Assembly: GCA_900618425.1 (NCBI GenBank)
Contig: UZAN01041834.1
Span: 1-54,339 of the forward strand
Source: Echinostoma caproni
Taxonomy: Eukaryota > Platyhelminthes > Trematoda > Plagiorchiida > Echinostomatidae
Length of the DNA stretch: 54,339 nucleotides
Direction of reading: 5' to 3'
The translations under genes were made by a program, and so were the position numbers. Position 1 is the first letter of the stretch. Each line of letters starts with the position of its first letter. This document shows, piece by piece, positions 1 to 11,830 of the stretch. The notes under the pieces were generated by a model, which was given only the letters and a program-made list of their open reading frames with translations, made no database searches and was not told where the DNA came from.

Positions 1-381
1 AAACGTGTACACTTCCGGTAGATTTGAATTTGTTTAAATGCGTTACCTCCATTAGGTGTCCTATCTGGTCAGGGATATCTACCCTTCTTGTCTCTAGCGG
101 TTGACAGTTGGCCAGGTTTAGTGGCAGGTTCAACTTATATGACCAAGATAGTATAGCCTCAATATCTTCATCGAGGTCTGCGCCGGCCATCTTCACATCG
201 TCAGCAAATATGTAGCACGGGTTCCGCAAACTCGTTCACAGGTCGTTGATGAAAATGAGGAACAGCAGTGGGACAAGTACAGACCTCTGGGTATGCCTCT
301 GAGTGCATCTGCTAGGGCTGTCGTTGATGTGTCAACTCACCCCGAATGTTCTCCCATTGAAGGTCACCTGATCTGTCCCCC
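1..381 (-). pseudogene. LINE reverse-transcriptase remnant (CR1/Jockey-type)
   Basis: Read on the minus strand, this is the middle of a non-LTR retrotransposon reverse transcriptase. In order it shows QVTFNGR (about 349-375), SVLVPLLFLIFINDL, then CYIFADDVKM (191-217) with the catalytic A-D-D triplet at 197-205, then LDEDIEAILSW running on to the window edge. These match the conserved SVLGPLLF-INDL and F/YADD motifs of CR1/Jockey-type elements, which copy their own RNA at the target site. The frame is broken by stops after HTFGVS-like sequence and after FINDL, so it cannot make a working enzyme. No endonuclease part is visible and the rest lies outside the window. Family assignment within CR1/Jockey is uncertain; the reverse-transcriptase call is firm. 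Confidence 0.85.
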
Positions 382-582
382 TTGGGTTTCCTTCTGTGGG
401 GATATCTGAAGCGAACGGTTTATTCCCAAAAACCGAGAACAAGCGAGGAACTTAAGCAGAGCATTGTGGCGCAGTGCGAAAGTATACCAAATGCTACCAT
501 TCTGAAGGTAGAAGAAAACTATCTTCACCGGACTTTGCTATGCAAGCAGCAGAATGGAAAACAGGTGGAATATCTTTCATGA
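367..582 (+). pseudogene. Tc1/mariner-type transposase C-terminal fragment
   Basis: The 71-codon frame starts PDLSPLGFLLWGYLK and continues with VYSQKPRTSEELKQSI, ending in a TGA. This is the C-terminal end of a mariner/Tc1 (IS630-superfamily) DDE/D transposase, whose family pattern is PDLxPxDFFLWGYLK followed by a K-P-x-T-x-E-x-L-K stretch. The enzyme would cut and rejoin transposon ends in the nucleus. Here the position of the last catalytic acid in the PxDFFLW motif reads LGF, so the key residue is Gly. Everything upstream is replaced by the LINE remnant. It is a dead fragment, although this piece itself has no internal stop. No terminal inverted repeat was identified downstream. Confidence 0.8.
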
Positions 583-3083
583 TATGAATATAATTATTCC
601 CGTAATATTTGTTCTTTCTTTCGGAATTCTATCTCCGAGGTAGTTAGCGAGATCGTTCAACGCAAAAAAAACAGTTGGAAAAAAATCAAGAAGATTTTTT
701 GCGTGGGCCTCCATTAGAAGATATTGTTGTCCGCTATTAAGATGAGTTCAGAGTTTTATTGCGTTTATTCTGTTTACCGAATCCGCTTCGAAAATACTGT
801 GTGTATCTTAGACGAGTCAAGCGTTGGTTCGGTGTCATAATCGCTTAAGCATTTTTCACTCGGAATATCCCACATGGCGCACCGCTCCACAACTGATTCT
901 CTTGGGGTGATTCTCTACCAACACTTAAGCAGCATCGGATTCGGAACCTATCCTCCTCCTGTGCCGGCCCGAAAATCACACGACCGATCGGGTTCATTTA
1001 TCGACCGGTCGAATGGTCCAGCCGCAACAAGGGACCTGGTGCTTGCGCAGCTAACCCGAGCGAGAAATCGCACCTTCTTTACAGNTCTTTACAGCTGTGA
1101 GTCTCAGGCAGGCCCAGTGAACTTCGACTGTGTAGCAGGAGTGCCATCCGTATTCGGATGGACTGGACGTAACACCAAGAGCATTACAAAACGTACGAGT
1201 ACAAGCCGGTAATCAGACAGTGTCGTGTTAGGGTGAGAGACTTTAAGCGCCGCAGATCGCGGAATATGATCCAATCAGATCGCATTAGGGGTCAGAGGGA
1301 ATTTACTTGCTTAAGGTCACGGGTGAGAGGGGCGAGACGACTGAAAACGATGGAGCAATCGCGCTGTTTATCAAGTGATATTTGGTCGGTCTGCCTGGAA
1401 ATGCTTCTCTGGGCTGGTAATGATACGTTTACAATCTACTAGCTAGGTTCACGAGGCGACTAAGCAAAACCGGAGCAACATAATTTGTTTCATGGGTAAA
1501 CATGAAAACAGGGACTACAATTGGTGCGAATCTAATGCTATTTTGCTGAATGGATTGTCCACAGCACCGTTTTGAGTAGGTGGGTTCGGATGACGAAATA
1601 GTAAGAGAAACATAAATCTATTCTACAATATTCTCAGTTAATTTGATTCACAACATAGTACCACTCATTCTTGTAAAGATGTTCCGAATATCATGACACG
1701 AATGATTTCAGCACCGGGATCTTCGGTCAAGATTCTATTAGAAACTTTCCTAACCTGATTACTCGTTACACGGGAATGGTGAATGATTTGATACGAGTAT
1801 GTGCTGAATTTTTTAGCATTAATACTTCTACTTCCCCCAAGTAAATGCAACCAGATTTGCAACCATAAGATTACCGTGAAGGCTATTGCTGGAATGATCG
1901 AGATGTGAAGCTGTCAGCAAGCTTGCTAACGCGGGTGGTACAGGATCGTGAATAAGCAAAATGAAAGACGAAATGGTCAATTGTCTGGTGGTCTGGATTG
2001 TAACATGCTTTTGTTCTACCTATGAGATCCTCAACTGTGTTCAATGGATTTTCATCGCTGTTTGGATCCAGCCACATAGAAAAAGGTGTACAGCGATCGG
2101 CAGCTTTTCATTTCACGTCTCATTTGATCTTTACGTCGTGGAATTCATCATTTCATTTCCAGGTAATTTGACTTGTTTACTTAAATGAGCAAACTTACAC
2201 GTCATGTATTTTTGCTCAACTGCTTGTAAAACCAACATTGATTCTCTGCCCAAGTTTGATATTCAAAACTGTTTCCCGATCGTCTTCATATTTCTTTTCG
2301 AGACCCCAGACGCAGCGTTTCACTTATTACGATAGACTTATCATCACAGAAAGTATTTTGAGTTGAAATATTTTACAGGAGATCATATTGTGATGGAAGG
2401 CAGTTCAAAGAGAGTCCTGGCTAGCGACCGAAGCAAGAATGGGGCCCATACACTGTTTGTTTTTGAATTGGATCAATAGACGTTTTCCCAGCCAGCTGGC
2501 CTTCTCGTTACAATATAACAGAGTAAGGTCTCGGTTTTCTGGGCTTCTGAATCTCAAACTGATTACCAGATGCGAGAATTTATTTGAAAAAAGCAAACAT
2601 ATCATTTCTCAGTGCACATCAAGATTGTCGACTAGGTTAATAACTAATTGCTTGAATAGTTTCATCCCAAATCCTAACATATACCTGACTATCCAAAATC
2701 TAAAGCTATCTCTATGCCGAATCGCATCTGTATCTGTTACGGTTGGAACTGTGTGTCACACATTATCACTATGACTCAATTTCTGCACTTTTCCCTTATT
2801 TTCCACTGTAAACAACCCGTATCACTTTCGGCCATCGAAATCAGAACCAAAACGTGTGTTAAATTGACCTGAATCGTATATATCTCTAATTGTACTTATG
2901 CTGTGTAAATGCCAGTTTATGGGATTATATTATAAAGAGAAAACTTAGATGGAAAACAACTTGCGTATGCACGAGCAAAAGGATAGAGAATCTAAATTGT
3001 TTCTGAATATTCTTTTTCTTGTTAACAATAGGGATAGAGAGGGAATGATGCGTCCAAACAGTGTGACCCACATCTAGCTATGC
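583..3083. other. No supported gene; GC-richer block at about 860-1440
   Basis: Reading both strands gives only short ORFs with no recognisable domain. The part from about 860 to 1440 is visibly richer in G and C than its surroundings and holds open frames of 112 and 69 codons. That would fit an unrecognised transposon piece, but no motif supports a name. The rest is AT-rich with nothing seen. Confidence 0.4.
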
Positions 3084-3733
3084 TTATGAANAATGATGAT
3101 TAAGGAAACTAATCTTTTCCTCAACGCAGGAGAAATAGGTCTTGGCTAACCAACCGGACTGAACCCACTTCATACCCTGAAACGAGTTGTCGAACACGAT
3201 TTCAGAGAATGGTACCAGCTGCAAAAGTGATCCTTGAACAAACCGTGTGATGGTGTAGATCAGGTGCTTTGACTGAACGTTCTCATCATATACTCGACAC
3301 TGGAGATAAACTAATCTAATTTGGGTGCGGAGAAATAGAAACGTATAGCATACACATTTTGTTGCGAATATACCCTGGGTACACTGTATACTCACAACTG
3401 AAGTATTCGTAGGTTTTATCCAATATGCTTGCGGAATACTATCGAGAGCTTCGAATTATAGTTAATATTTTCCCAAGTGGACAAACGTTTTTTGCAAATC
3501 CAAAGATCAACAATCGCAAAAACGATTTGAAAGTGGATTGCATTGGCATTCTGGATAAATAAAGTGATACACCATAACCATAAAAAGGAAATCTGATGTG
3601 TAGTGAGGTGCAGGTAGCTCTTGACGGGCCATCTGTATGAACTTTTTTTATTTGACACGGTGATTTGCTCTGATGAACTGTAATCCATGTCTACTGTTTC
3701 GGGCTCGGAGAAAATGTGAAGTATTTTGTACAC
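3084..3733 (-). other. Two consecutive minus-strand ORFs, possible exon or old transposon
   Basis: Two frames of 105 and 103 codons follow each other on the minus strand (3733-3416, then 3395-3084). In the second, a pyrimidine-rich acceptor-like stretch precedes a segment containing CRVYDENVQSKHLIYTITRF, which runs to a GTATGA donor-like site after NSFQ. The residue mix looks protein-like, with few low-complexity runs. I do not recognise the product and see no catalytic motif. It could be an internal exon of an unknown gene or a worn transposon ORF; chance openness is also possible. Confidence 0.2.
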
Positions 3734-3780
3734 ACTTTATTCCACTCTACTGCTCTCAGCTACATAGAAATCCAAATTTG

Positions 3781-3860
3781 ACTTTGGTCAAGCGGTCAAG
3801 TTCATTGTATCAGCGATCCGGAGATCTTTAATTCAAGTCGCGCCACAAGTGCTCCTTTTA
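3781..3860 (+). repeat. tRNA-like SINE head
   Basis: The sequence TGGTCAAGCGG at 3785-3795 matches the RNA polymerase III A box exactly. About 45 bases later an ATTCAAGTCGC stretch resembles the B box GGTTCGANTCC. The spacing is that of a tRNA. The intervening arm does not fold into a convincing full tRNA, so this reads as a tRNA-derived SINE rather than a working tRNA gene. Confidence 0.4.
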
Positions 3861-4002
3861 CCCGTTTCCAATATTCCTCGGGAGGCCTTCGGTTGCTTGC
3901 AGTCCACCTTCTGAGAATCGATTGCACAATTGCACATTCAACGAAAAAGCAAGTTACCAATATAATTATAATCCATATATTGCATTTTTCACTTCCCTTC
4001 AG

Positions 4003-4013
4003 CTGGACACGAA
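4003..4013 (+). other. Possible 11-nt micro-exon between consensus splice sites
   Basis: A long pyrimidine tract ending in TTCCCTTCAG is followed by 11 bases and then GTAAGT. Both splice signals are close to consensus. Eleven is not a multiple of three, no coding neighbour is identified, and no gene is claimed. It is recorded because micro-exons are a known feature of flatworm secreted-protein genes. Confidence 0.12.
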
Positions 4014-4221
4014 GTAAGTCAGTTGATTTTCAGAATTAAAAATGCTATCTCTACATCTAAATCCGCGTTGATCGGTAACAACTAAATGTTCCTGATAAGT
4101 TTGATCGATTTTGATTGAACGTTGTTTAAATTAACCCATCACAAACATCCTACCTTGAGTCCAGTCCACCGTAAATTCAGGAGGCATTCAGAACTAAATT
4201 TGGTCTCACAAGGGCTTATAC

Positions 4222-4312
4222 TATTGCCCGTCCAGTGGTTAGTGAGGGATTGGAACTCAAGACTTGTCGTATAGATGTTGAGTATGCAACCGCTGTAACC
4301 AGCAGCTCATGC
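4222..4312 (-). repeat. tRNA-like SINE fragment (minus strand)
   Basis: On the minus strand, TGGTTACAGCGG resembles the A box with one extra base. About 35 bases later GAGTTCCAATCCC resembles the B box. The two boxes sit in the right order for a tRNA-derived promoter. Clover-leaf pairing is poor, so it is read as a SINE remnant. The sequence differs from the tRNA-like piece about 450 bases upstream and probably represents another family. Confidence 0.35.
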
Positions 4313-7300
4313 AGTCGCTGACCAGAACTAACAAACTAAGATTCTTCACGTGTCTTCAGCGATACACAGCAAGTTGTTTATTCAGGAGCTTCGGAAACGA
4401 AGTCGGACTTTTTAAACGCGTCAATGAGTGCATTTTATCAATGCTTGCCTTTTAAGAAGTGAAAAATTTGCATTTGGACCAGGTATGGTCTTGAGTGAAA
4501 TTTCCAATCAGTCAGTAGTTGTATCTTAGAGAAATCGAAGTTTGCATCCATATTTCTCTAAATGGCAGCTTGAGTTCAAATATAACTGTCAAAATTGTAA
4601 ACACTCAACATTGCTAGAAAATATGGTGAGTGCTCCAAGCAATTAGTTGCGTTTCCCATAGTTTATTTTTGTTTGGAAATAAAACTTTGTATTGAGGTTG
4701 TAACAAATTTTTACTATGATGAAGTTTATCCAATGAAGTATTTCCTCCATTAAATCTTAAAAACACTTAACGGAGGAAGTTATCACCCATTCGTTGACTC
4801 CGATTTCAATCAATTCCGAACGACTGAGCTATTCACAAATGATTTTACGTTTAGAGAAATAGTTTTCTTCATGTTTCCTATGAAAAACACCTTTTTTATT
4901 TTTTGTTTATCAGACGAATGAAAAAATGAGCTTCTTAAAAATCTTTTGTTTCGGAAAAAAACTCCGGTCACTGTTTCGGCAGATAAGTCTCCGGTTCAAC
5001 CTGGAAAACATGTACAGTTAATATGGTGGTACGGTTGAAATACCAGATCTAATGGAGAAACAAAAAAGCATCCAAGAAACTTGAATTGGAATAGTGAAAG
5101 CGAAGACAACCGAAAAAAAATCGGTCAGCATGCAGTGATTAGCGGAACTTATTTAAATGCCGATAATGAGTTGAAGCTCTTAAACGAGTGTGCAATAGAG
5201 TAGTAACCAGTGTACGCATTGGTAAGTCACGCGTAATGACGGACGACACCGCTTCTTGTTGGCATTTCATTGCGCACATGTATCCAATCAAGTATGTCGT
5301 GGATGAGCATCTGTGGTTTGATCATAGTTATCGTTACTCTTCCGACAAACTAGATATACTGTTTATCTCAAAGCTGTAACTTTCACAGCAGCGATACAAA
5401 ATTTCCAGTTCAAAACTAATTTGAAAACGTTGCGTACCTGCAAACCGCATGTTTGATTGACGTTCGAGCAGAGAAATGGAAACATGGAAGATATTACTCA
5501 TAATTGAGAGTGAGCGGAGAATGACGATCTTGTTACAAGTTTGAGCAGAAAACGCATCCTTGACCGCTCTGTAATTTTAAATCTAGGGCTAGAAACTAAT
5601 CAGAGAGGAGCATCCGTAGTTTGGTCGGATTTAGAATGCAAAATTAAGTTCGACTTTTGACTGTGAGTCTTTCAAAGAATTCATAAAGTAGACAGGTTAA
5701 ATATTTCATTTAAACAATGGCTCTATCTCAAGGCCTAAATCTATCTGTATGAAAAACTCTGATTGCCAGAGGAATATGAATCCATCAGATTATTAAAAAT
5801 GAGCGGCCGCCACATATACAGAGAATAAAATAGCTTGGAAGACGAATGAATATAGAAGGATGAAGACAGATAAATTCTTGGCCGGATATGTACGGATAAA
5901 TCAGTATTTTTGAGGTCTTTTCGCGATGATTATGATAGGGCAACGCGGTAGAAACTTTGAACACCTTTCTGATGATGTCGATTTCTTGTTGGCCCATCGA
6001 AGTGTATTAATTGTGCTATTTTAATTCGATAGTCAAATCTATTTGGATGCATTATATTTTATAATCAAGGTAAGAGATGTTTGTCTATGAACGCAATATT
6101 CCTCTGCTGAATCTAAATGCTCATTTGCGCGCCGGGTGGACGTATCGTGTGGTGTGCGAACGCAACAACGATACGAAGCCCGTTCGGCAAATAATCCATA
6201 TTCAATCACTGAGTCAAATATCCATATTAAATGAAATATTACCAGAGACCAGATAGTTTAGTAGTTTCATAAGCTGTTGACTGGATAGGTTACAAATGAC
6301 AACTGAAATCTGGTAATGATGACCAGTGGGGTGGGACGCGGCAACAGACGAATCAATAGTCTGGGTTTCTAACCAAGTTACTGTGTCGAGTTTTTTCTAG
6401 TGGTTCAGATTTACTCTCCTAATTTCTGCATACTTCGTCAGCCAAAATTCTTGCCTTTTGATAAAGTCATGCTAAACTGTCACATTGTAATTTATTGTTC
6501 GTATACGGACGACACTGAAAATTTGAATAGCTGTCACTGAGTAGTCTTCAGCTTTATTATGTCATCGGTATGTTTAGGTGTAAAAATCACTGACTTCCTG
6601 GGAAACAACTGCATATTTTCTATCCATAGGTCATGATTATTTGTGGCTTTATTTGCCTCCGCATTTTGGTCTAGAAACTATCAACGACTGACATTTTGAG
6701 TACTATGACCTGGGTGATCTTGCTGCATCTCAAATATTTCTTAGTGTAAAATATTGCAATCCTACAGAGAAAATATGTGTAAAGCAGGCTTTACAGTTTG
6801 AAAACTCCGGAAATTTTATTATGACAACAAGTGCTGTCTCAACTGTCCTATCACCACCACCACCGCCACCACCACCCTTGCTCCTAAAGGTTTGTTCTAT
6901 TGGCAATAAGGGGGAATTTCAATCGACGAATTGCAACCATTTCCGAGTTTTGAATTTTGTGCTATGCTGCTAACCATTTTGAATGCAATAGCTGTAGCAC
7001 AATCAAACATGATAGGCTTTAATGAGGAAAACTGCAACAGTGCATACTAACCTCGTTCGTAATGTGTTCTGTGACCAACTCAAGTAGTTCCTTCTACGTT
7101 TTCCCTTGTGAGACAACTCGATACCATAAATGAAATCCTTATGTTAGATGGGATTTTGCGCACAACAATAGGTGTTTTCTGAACTACTGGTGTGTTTTTA
7201 TGTACAGTTAGTTTCGTGAACAACATTTGGGTTAACTGTAGGGCAATCACTGATTGCAAAGGTTTATCTAGTATCTGTTTGAGAGCCTTTAAATGAAGAC

Positions 7301-8970
7301 CTACTGTGGCTTGTAATCAAGTCACGCCGAATAATTTTGGTTATCCACTTTATGTTTTATTGCACATTTGAAAATAAAACGAATTTGACTACAGCCAAAT
7401 TTAAATCATATGTGATTATTTCATTCCTTTCTCACTTACAACCGGTTTTGCTCAACTGGACACAGTTTCGTTTTCTAGAACAATAGCTTGCGGTGCATTA
7501 TGTTATCCGGATCCAAACGTCATTTGTCCGATCTGATTCCTCACATGCTTTCTCAATCTAGGTCAGAAGTGTCCTACGCGTTGCGGGTCGTATCTTTGCA
7601 GAAGTAATTGTCCCATTGCAAACTCCGTGATCTTATAGATTTTTCTTTTGTGTTTCACTTTCACGAATGGTTTCAAGCGATCATGGGAATTACGTTTAAT
7701 TCGGTTGTAACGGTTATGTTTCAATCCAAGAGAAACAATTCTCTCTGATTGTGCTTTATTTTGTTCCGAGTAAAAACTAATTTGACTAATATTCATTATA
7801 CTTTGATGTTTCTTTCGTTCTGGAGAGTGAAACCTTTTGCTTCATAATAGTAAGAATGCAAGAAGATTCTTGCGTACTTCATCACTATCATACAATGTTT
7901 TGCAAACAGACTTATTTGTCGAGCTTCATCGACTGCAAACTGTGTAAAGGTTAAACAAACCGACGCCTCTTCAAAACAAGCAGTCTAAATTTATCTTCAA
8001 TGGAAGTGAGAATGAAGCCTACCTACTTCTCTAGAACATTCAGAAGATGCACATCTACCAAAGTAATGAGCAGGCATATTCAATTCCTAACTACATGTGT
8101 ATAATTTTCGTCCTAATCCCCAACCGTATTCATTTCTAAGTCAGTCCCTCTTTTGACAAAGAAACACAGACTTTGTGAATTCAGTCTTCTTGTATACTAT
8201 TGTCAAGCGGGCTAAGTGGATCAAACTGAAAGGTATCCGAGAGCACTATTCAAGCAGATGCATAATGCCGTAAATGTGATCGAAGCAACAACGGTTAAGG
8301 ACCATTAGGCAGTATGAACACACGATTAATGTCCTCGGGACTTTCCGTCCTCTGTGAACGATCGGGGCAATATCATTGAAAGAGGTTCAGTGTCGAATTA
8401 CATCGATCGAGGCAATCGCGATCCGTTTCTACAATCCCGTCTTTTGTGCACAAAAACAGTTTGTAAGAACAATCCACTTTTTGAGGGTTATGCATTTCCA
8501 ATGGTGTGTCGTAATTTCTCTTCGTCTACCCTCAACCAGTATTCCACTCACACGTGTAAACACATGATTCCCAGCAATGAGTTATTACATTCATTTCAGC
8601 ATTATAATCATCATTGTCGTCGTCATATCAATCATACACAGCTAAATTTGTTGATACAAACTTTTCCATTCCACCGATATGTCAATCGATGATGCACCAA
8701 AAACAAGCTTGTTTTCTAACGTGTGCTTTTATACCGGTGAAAGGGCGAATCCGGTCGCCGAGAATTATTACTCAGCTGAATCAACAATGGTCAATTTTAT
8801 TAGCAGTGCACACGTATCGATCTAACGGGGAATTCTGAACCTAAGAAATCAAAAACAAGCCCGAAGCAGGTGGACTGCTTAGCTACCGGATTGCTGCTTC
8901 GATTGTTTTTCCTTGTTTCTGAACTATATAATATTTACGTATTGCTCTAAACTTGGTGAAAGTTGAGTGA
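4313..8970. other. AT-rich stretch without a supported gene
   Basis: All open frames are under 115 codons, overlap on both strands and lack any recognised domain. The only clear structure is the (CCA/CCG)n tract near 6850. Overlapping frames at 8354-8838 include histidine-rich and serine-rich stretches, but they have no splice or domain support. Confidence 0.5.
6851..6877. repeat. (CCA)n / CCG microsatellite
   Basis: A short run of CAC triplets is interrupted by single CCG units. It is simple sequence with no function assigned. Confidence 0.85.
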
Positions 8971-9069
8971 ATGGAATCGGTAAATCCATTAGAAGGTCCT
9001 GAGGTGAACAAGCTCGTTGGCGGTGCTTCACCAACTAACCAAATACAGGTTGGGTCAAAGTGCACATTG
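8971..9069 (+). CDS. Candidate first coding exon of an unrecognised gene
   Basis: An ATG follows an in-frame TGA, and 33 codons begin MESVNPLEGPEVNKLVGG. They end exactly in phase 0 at a TTG/GTGAGG donor-like site; a second donor-like CAG/GTTGGG lies at 9048. The composition is hydrophilic and protein-like. Against it, the opposite strand is also open here with its own acceptor-like site, and no downstream exon was found. No homologue is recognised. Confidence 0.2.
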
Positions 9070-9861
9070 GTGAGGGAATGTAGAATAAATCATGAGAGGA
9101 CGACGAGAACTGAGGTAGTTGATGTGCTTTTTCATTGAGGGGCTTTCGGTTTTCTCATTACGTAATCGGATGAGTGACGGATAGACACGGCAATTTCGGA
9201 GTCCTCACAGTTTAATTTTGAACATGTACAAGAAAATTATATAGTTAAATCGGGGCTACCAATTTGATGGTTGATATACGATCTATGACCACTCTCAACG
9301 ACTTGGTACCAGGCAGATTAGAAATCGTGTAAATGCGACTCAAATAGCTGAGAAAATTCACAGCTCATCAAATTGAATCCGTTTGATTTATCTATAATAT
9401 TAATGGGTTGCTATCGCAGAAAGTATGAGTTCATGTATCGTCCACCGCGATTCGACGAAACAACCGTATTTCATACGTTCAAAACTAACTTGTTACGGCT
9501 CTCCTAGTCATATTTATCCGCCAATCACCGAGTGCATAGCGATACTAGCGAAAGCGATCATTACCAAAAAACAGCACTTCAAATAATTAACTATGGTTTA
9601 TCATTATCAAATCTGATTTACCACTCCCACCCTCTCACAATGTGCTCTTCAATTCCGAGCCCGTCTCCAATTTGACCTTTGTGTAATTCTGCTCTATGTA
9701 GATGAGAAATGAAACATTGAAAACAAGCTATTTACTACTTTGCGTTCTTTTTAGTGAAGGTTGCAGAACTCTTGTGATTTACTACATTCCTCATTACATG
9801 ATACACTTCATTCAAAATACGATTCTTCGGGGAACTGTTCCGACCAAAATATGACGAGTAG

Positions 9862-9905
9862 GTCAAGCGGCTGAGCCACTTCCGCTTGTAGTTCTACTAC
9901 TACAC
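9862..9905 (+). repeat. Possible third tRNA-like SINE head
   Basis: AGGTCAAGCGG followed by CTGAG repeats the A-box core seen at 3785. No convincing B box follows at tRNA spacing, so this is a weak call made mainly from the similarity of the A boxes. Confidence 0.2.
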
Positions 9906-9949
9906 GCATTGGTTTGGTCATCAAAACAGAAGTAGTGAGACCACATGCA

Positions 9950-11129
9950 TGTTTAGTTGGCCCCTGCTCAATATCTTATGTCTAATGCTTTCAAATGTGT
10001 TGATGCTCCTTCGAACCCTTAATCCGGGGCCCGTTATCAAACTACCTTTGACAATCTATCTAAACTGGTTGGTAACTGTCAGAGCATTTCCAATTACGAC
10101 TCTATTAAATACCACAATCTCTCCTGAAAAGAGAATGTTTACAGAAGAGTTCGACAAAGTTCTTTTTATGCTTCTAGGCGAAGGAAGCTTGCCGTTTACC
10201 CCAAACGTGATTTTTAAGTATGTGGTCGCGTGCATCCTTCCTCATTAGCTGCACTGTTTGCCTGTATTTTTCCAGGCGTGAGAAAAAGATTTAATATTAA
10301 TTTCTAGGTCCACCAGACTCCTTTCTTTAATCGTCGGCTTACCCAGAAATTTTCTGTCTGATTTTGTTGTGTACAAGTATATCGATACACGTGAAAGAAT
10401 GGCGGATAGACTCTTGAACAAAGAATATCACCGCTTGCACAAAGAATTTCTTAAATTCGTTTCAAAACTCCTTCCTGCACGGACCAGTACTACATACAGA
10501 AACTGTAACCTCTATTATTATGTCCATTTTCTAGTGAAACCGGACACCAATCATTGCGGGTCTGGTAAAAAAATCTCTTGAGTTAGCTTTTGTTAGTTTT
10601 TTTTTCTTCTTGCTCACAATCGTTTTCATTACCCGCTTGGTAACGCCTTTCGTTCTTATTGTTTTCCATAGGTTCTCGTGAATATCGCTGAAAATGCGTT
10701 CGTCGGGTGCACAAAGCGTACCCAGACCTGATTTGAACTTGCTGGTTTGATCAGTGCATGGATTATTAAGGCTAGACCGAAAGCAAAAGCAGGTAATGCA
10801 TTGCGCTTTTCACCAAAGACTTTATGCCTCAGCTTTCCGTGACGTACGTTCCGTTTACAACGCCGATATTAATTTGAATAACCGTTATATTTGTGCTGTC
10901 AAATGAAGGTGATGGATCCTGTCTTTCGGCTACCAATTCGGTCGAACAATCACAGCGAACAAAATGAACGAAATTCATGCTAGAATAAATAAAACTAAGG
11001 ATACAGAAAGTCAGCCAATTACATCTGCGTAGATATTCATGAGATGCGCAAACGGCACGGTTTACGACATTCAGTCATACTACTCAGTGTCTCTGATCTT
11101 TGATTAGATTAGCAACGAAGTCTTCAGAA
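9950..11129. other. No supported gene
   Basis: Frames of 99 codons (9949-10248) and 70 codons (10369-10581) are present. The second begins downstream of a TTGTGTACAAG stretch and includes RMADRLLNKEYHRLHKEFLK, a charged helical-looking run. Neither shows a recognisable domain nor matched splice sites. Confidence 0.4.
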
Positions 11130-11475
11130 AACAAGTCTACACAACCTTTGTGACCGAAAACCCTAATGAGCTTCAGACCTTTGTGCCATATCCTCCTAGT
11201 GCACCTTTAGCCTTCCTACATCCACCACTTGCCTGGAAAAGCGAAGCATGCATGCGTAGCATGTCGCAGTCACCTTATTTGCGGATGTCAAGCACTTGGG
11301 ACTCCCATTGTCTTCAACTCTGCATCGGACATGTATACAGTTCATATGGTTTTCCAGTTGGACTCGTGGGATGCAACGTAAACAGTCGTGTTCCAACAGG
11401 GGTGATTCTTCTTTATATTTCTCGCGTAACGTTCATGTTTCTGCATCATACGACAGTTGTATCATCCTTCACAGA
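11130..11475 (-). pseudogene. LINE C-terminal region remnant
   Basis: On the minus strand the frame contains LSYDAET, a stop, then TLREKY..LLEHDCLRCIPRVQLENHM and VRCRVEDNG. It then runs, with a frame shift, into LRMHASLFQ-like and GYGTK-like sequence. The order AETWTLR, HRCLRSIARV, N-x-x-V-R-R-R-V and RLRWLGHVLRM is the familiar region after the reverse-transcriptase domain in many animal LINE proteins. The stop in the AETWTLR-equivalent and the frame shift show it is dead. Only about 110 residues of a protein usually near 1000 are left. Its orientation matches the LINE piece at 1-381, but the parts do not overlap, so common origin cannot be tested here. Confidence 0.65.
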
Positions 11476-11717
11476 CAACCGAGGGTGTATTAACTTCTGA
11501 TTATTGACATGATTCGGAATAATACAAACCTAAAGATGAGTACGGAAATGCTGAATACAAATATTCATTTGGTTAACTGTTCGGTCTAATTAAAGTTTTA
11601 AAACAACATGCGGTAAATATAAAAAATCATACGTGGATAATTCACTAAGGTCTGTTCATAATGAGAAATTCAATATTGGTGATTCTAAGATTTACACTGT
11701 TCATAAGTACATTGCAG

Positions 11718-11750
11718 ATCATATATATATATGTATATATATATATTTGA
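11718..11750. repeat. (TA)n tract at the end of the hammerhead repeat
   Basis: A run of alternating T and A broken by one G directly abuts the conserved tail of the minus-strand hammerhead repeat copy. A matching tract lies at 12841-12866 on the other side. Confidence 0.85.
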
Positions 11751-11830
11751 TAATAAGTAGTATGTGAATGACTGGACAAAATTTCCCTGGAAGCACACGA
11801 TCGGTTTCGCGGGTTTTGCCGCTCGTCAAG
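11741..11830 (-). repeat. Hammerhead repeat, copy 2 (truncated by the gap)
   Basis: Read on the minus strand from the gap edge, this matches the plus-strand sequence from 12593 onward. It has the ribozyme core, then a GGAAATT stretch, then GTCATTCAC, then TTATTATCAAATAT running into (TA)n. The order and spacing agree with the other copy despite scattered substitutions. It is therefore an inverted second copy of the same short element, probably continuing into the unsequenced bases. Confidence 0.75.
11793..11830 (-). ncRNA. Hammerhead ribozyme, partial and degenerate
   Basis: On the minus strand the core reads TTGACGA (consensus CTGANGA, so the first core C is T). It is followed by a perfect 4-bp stem II, GCGG/CCGC, with a CAAAAC loop. 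Then come GAAA, CCGA, TC and the 3' stem I strand GTGTGC. The 5' stem I strand falls in the assembly gap. The core C-to-T change and the C-A mismatch expected in stem III suggest this copy is inactive. Its stem II is better preserved than in the plus-strand copy. Confidence 0.6.

Noticed and set aside
3785..3860. A functional tRNA gene
   Set aside because: A and B boxes are present but acceptor and anticodon stems do not pair.
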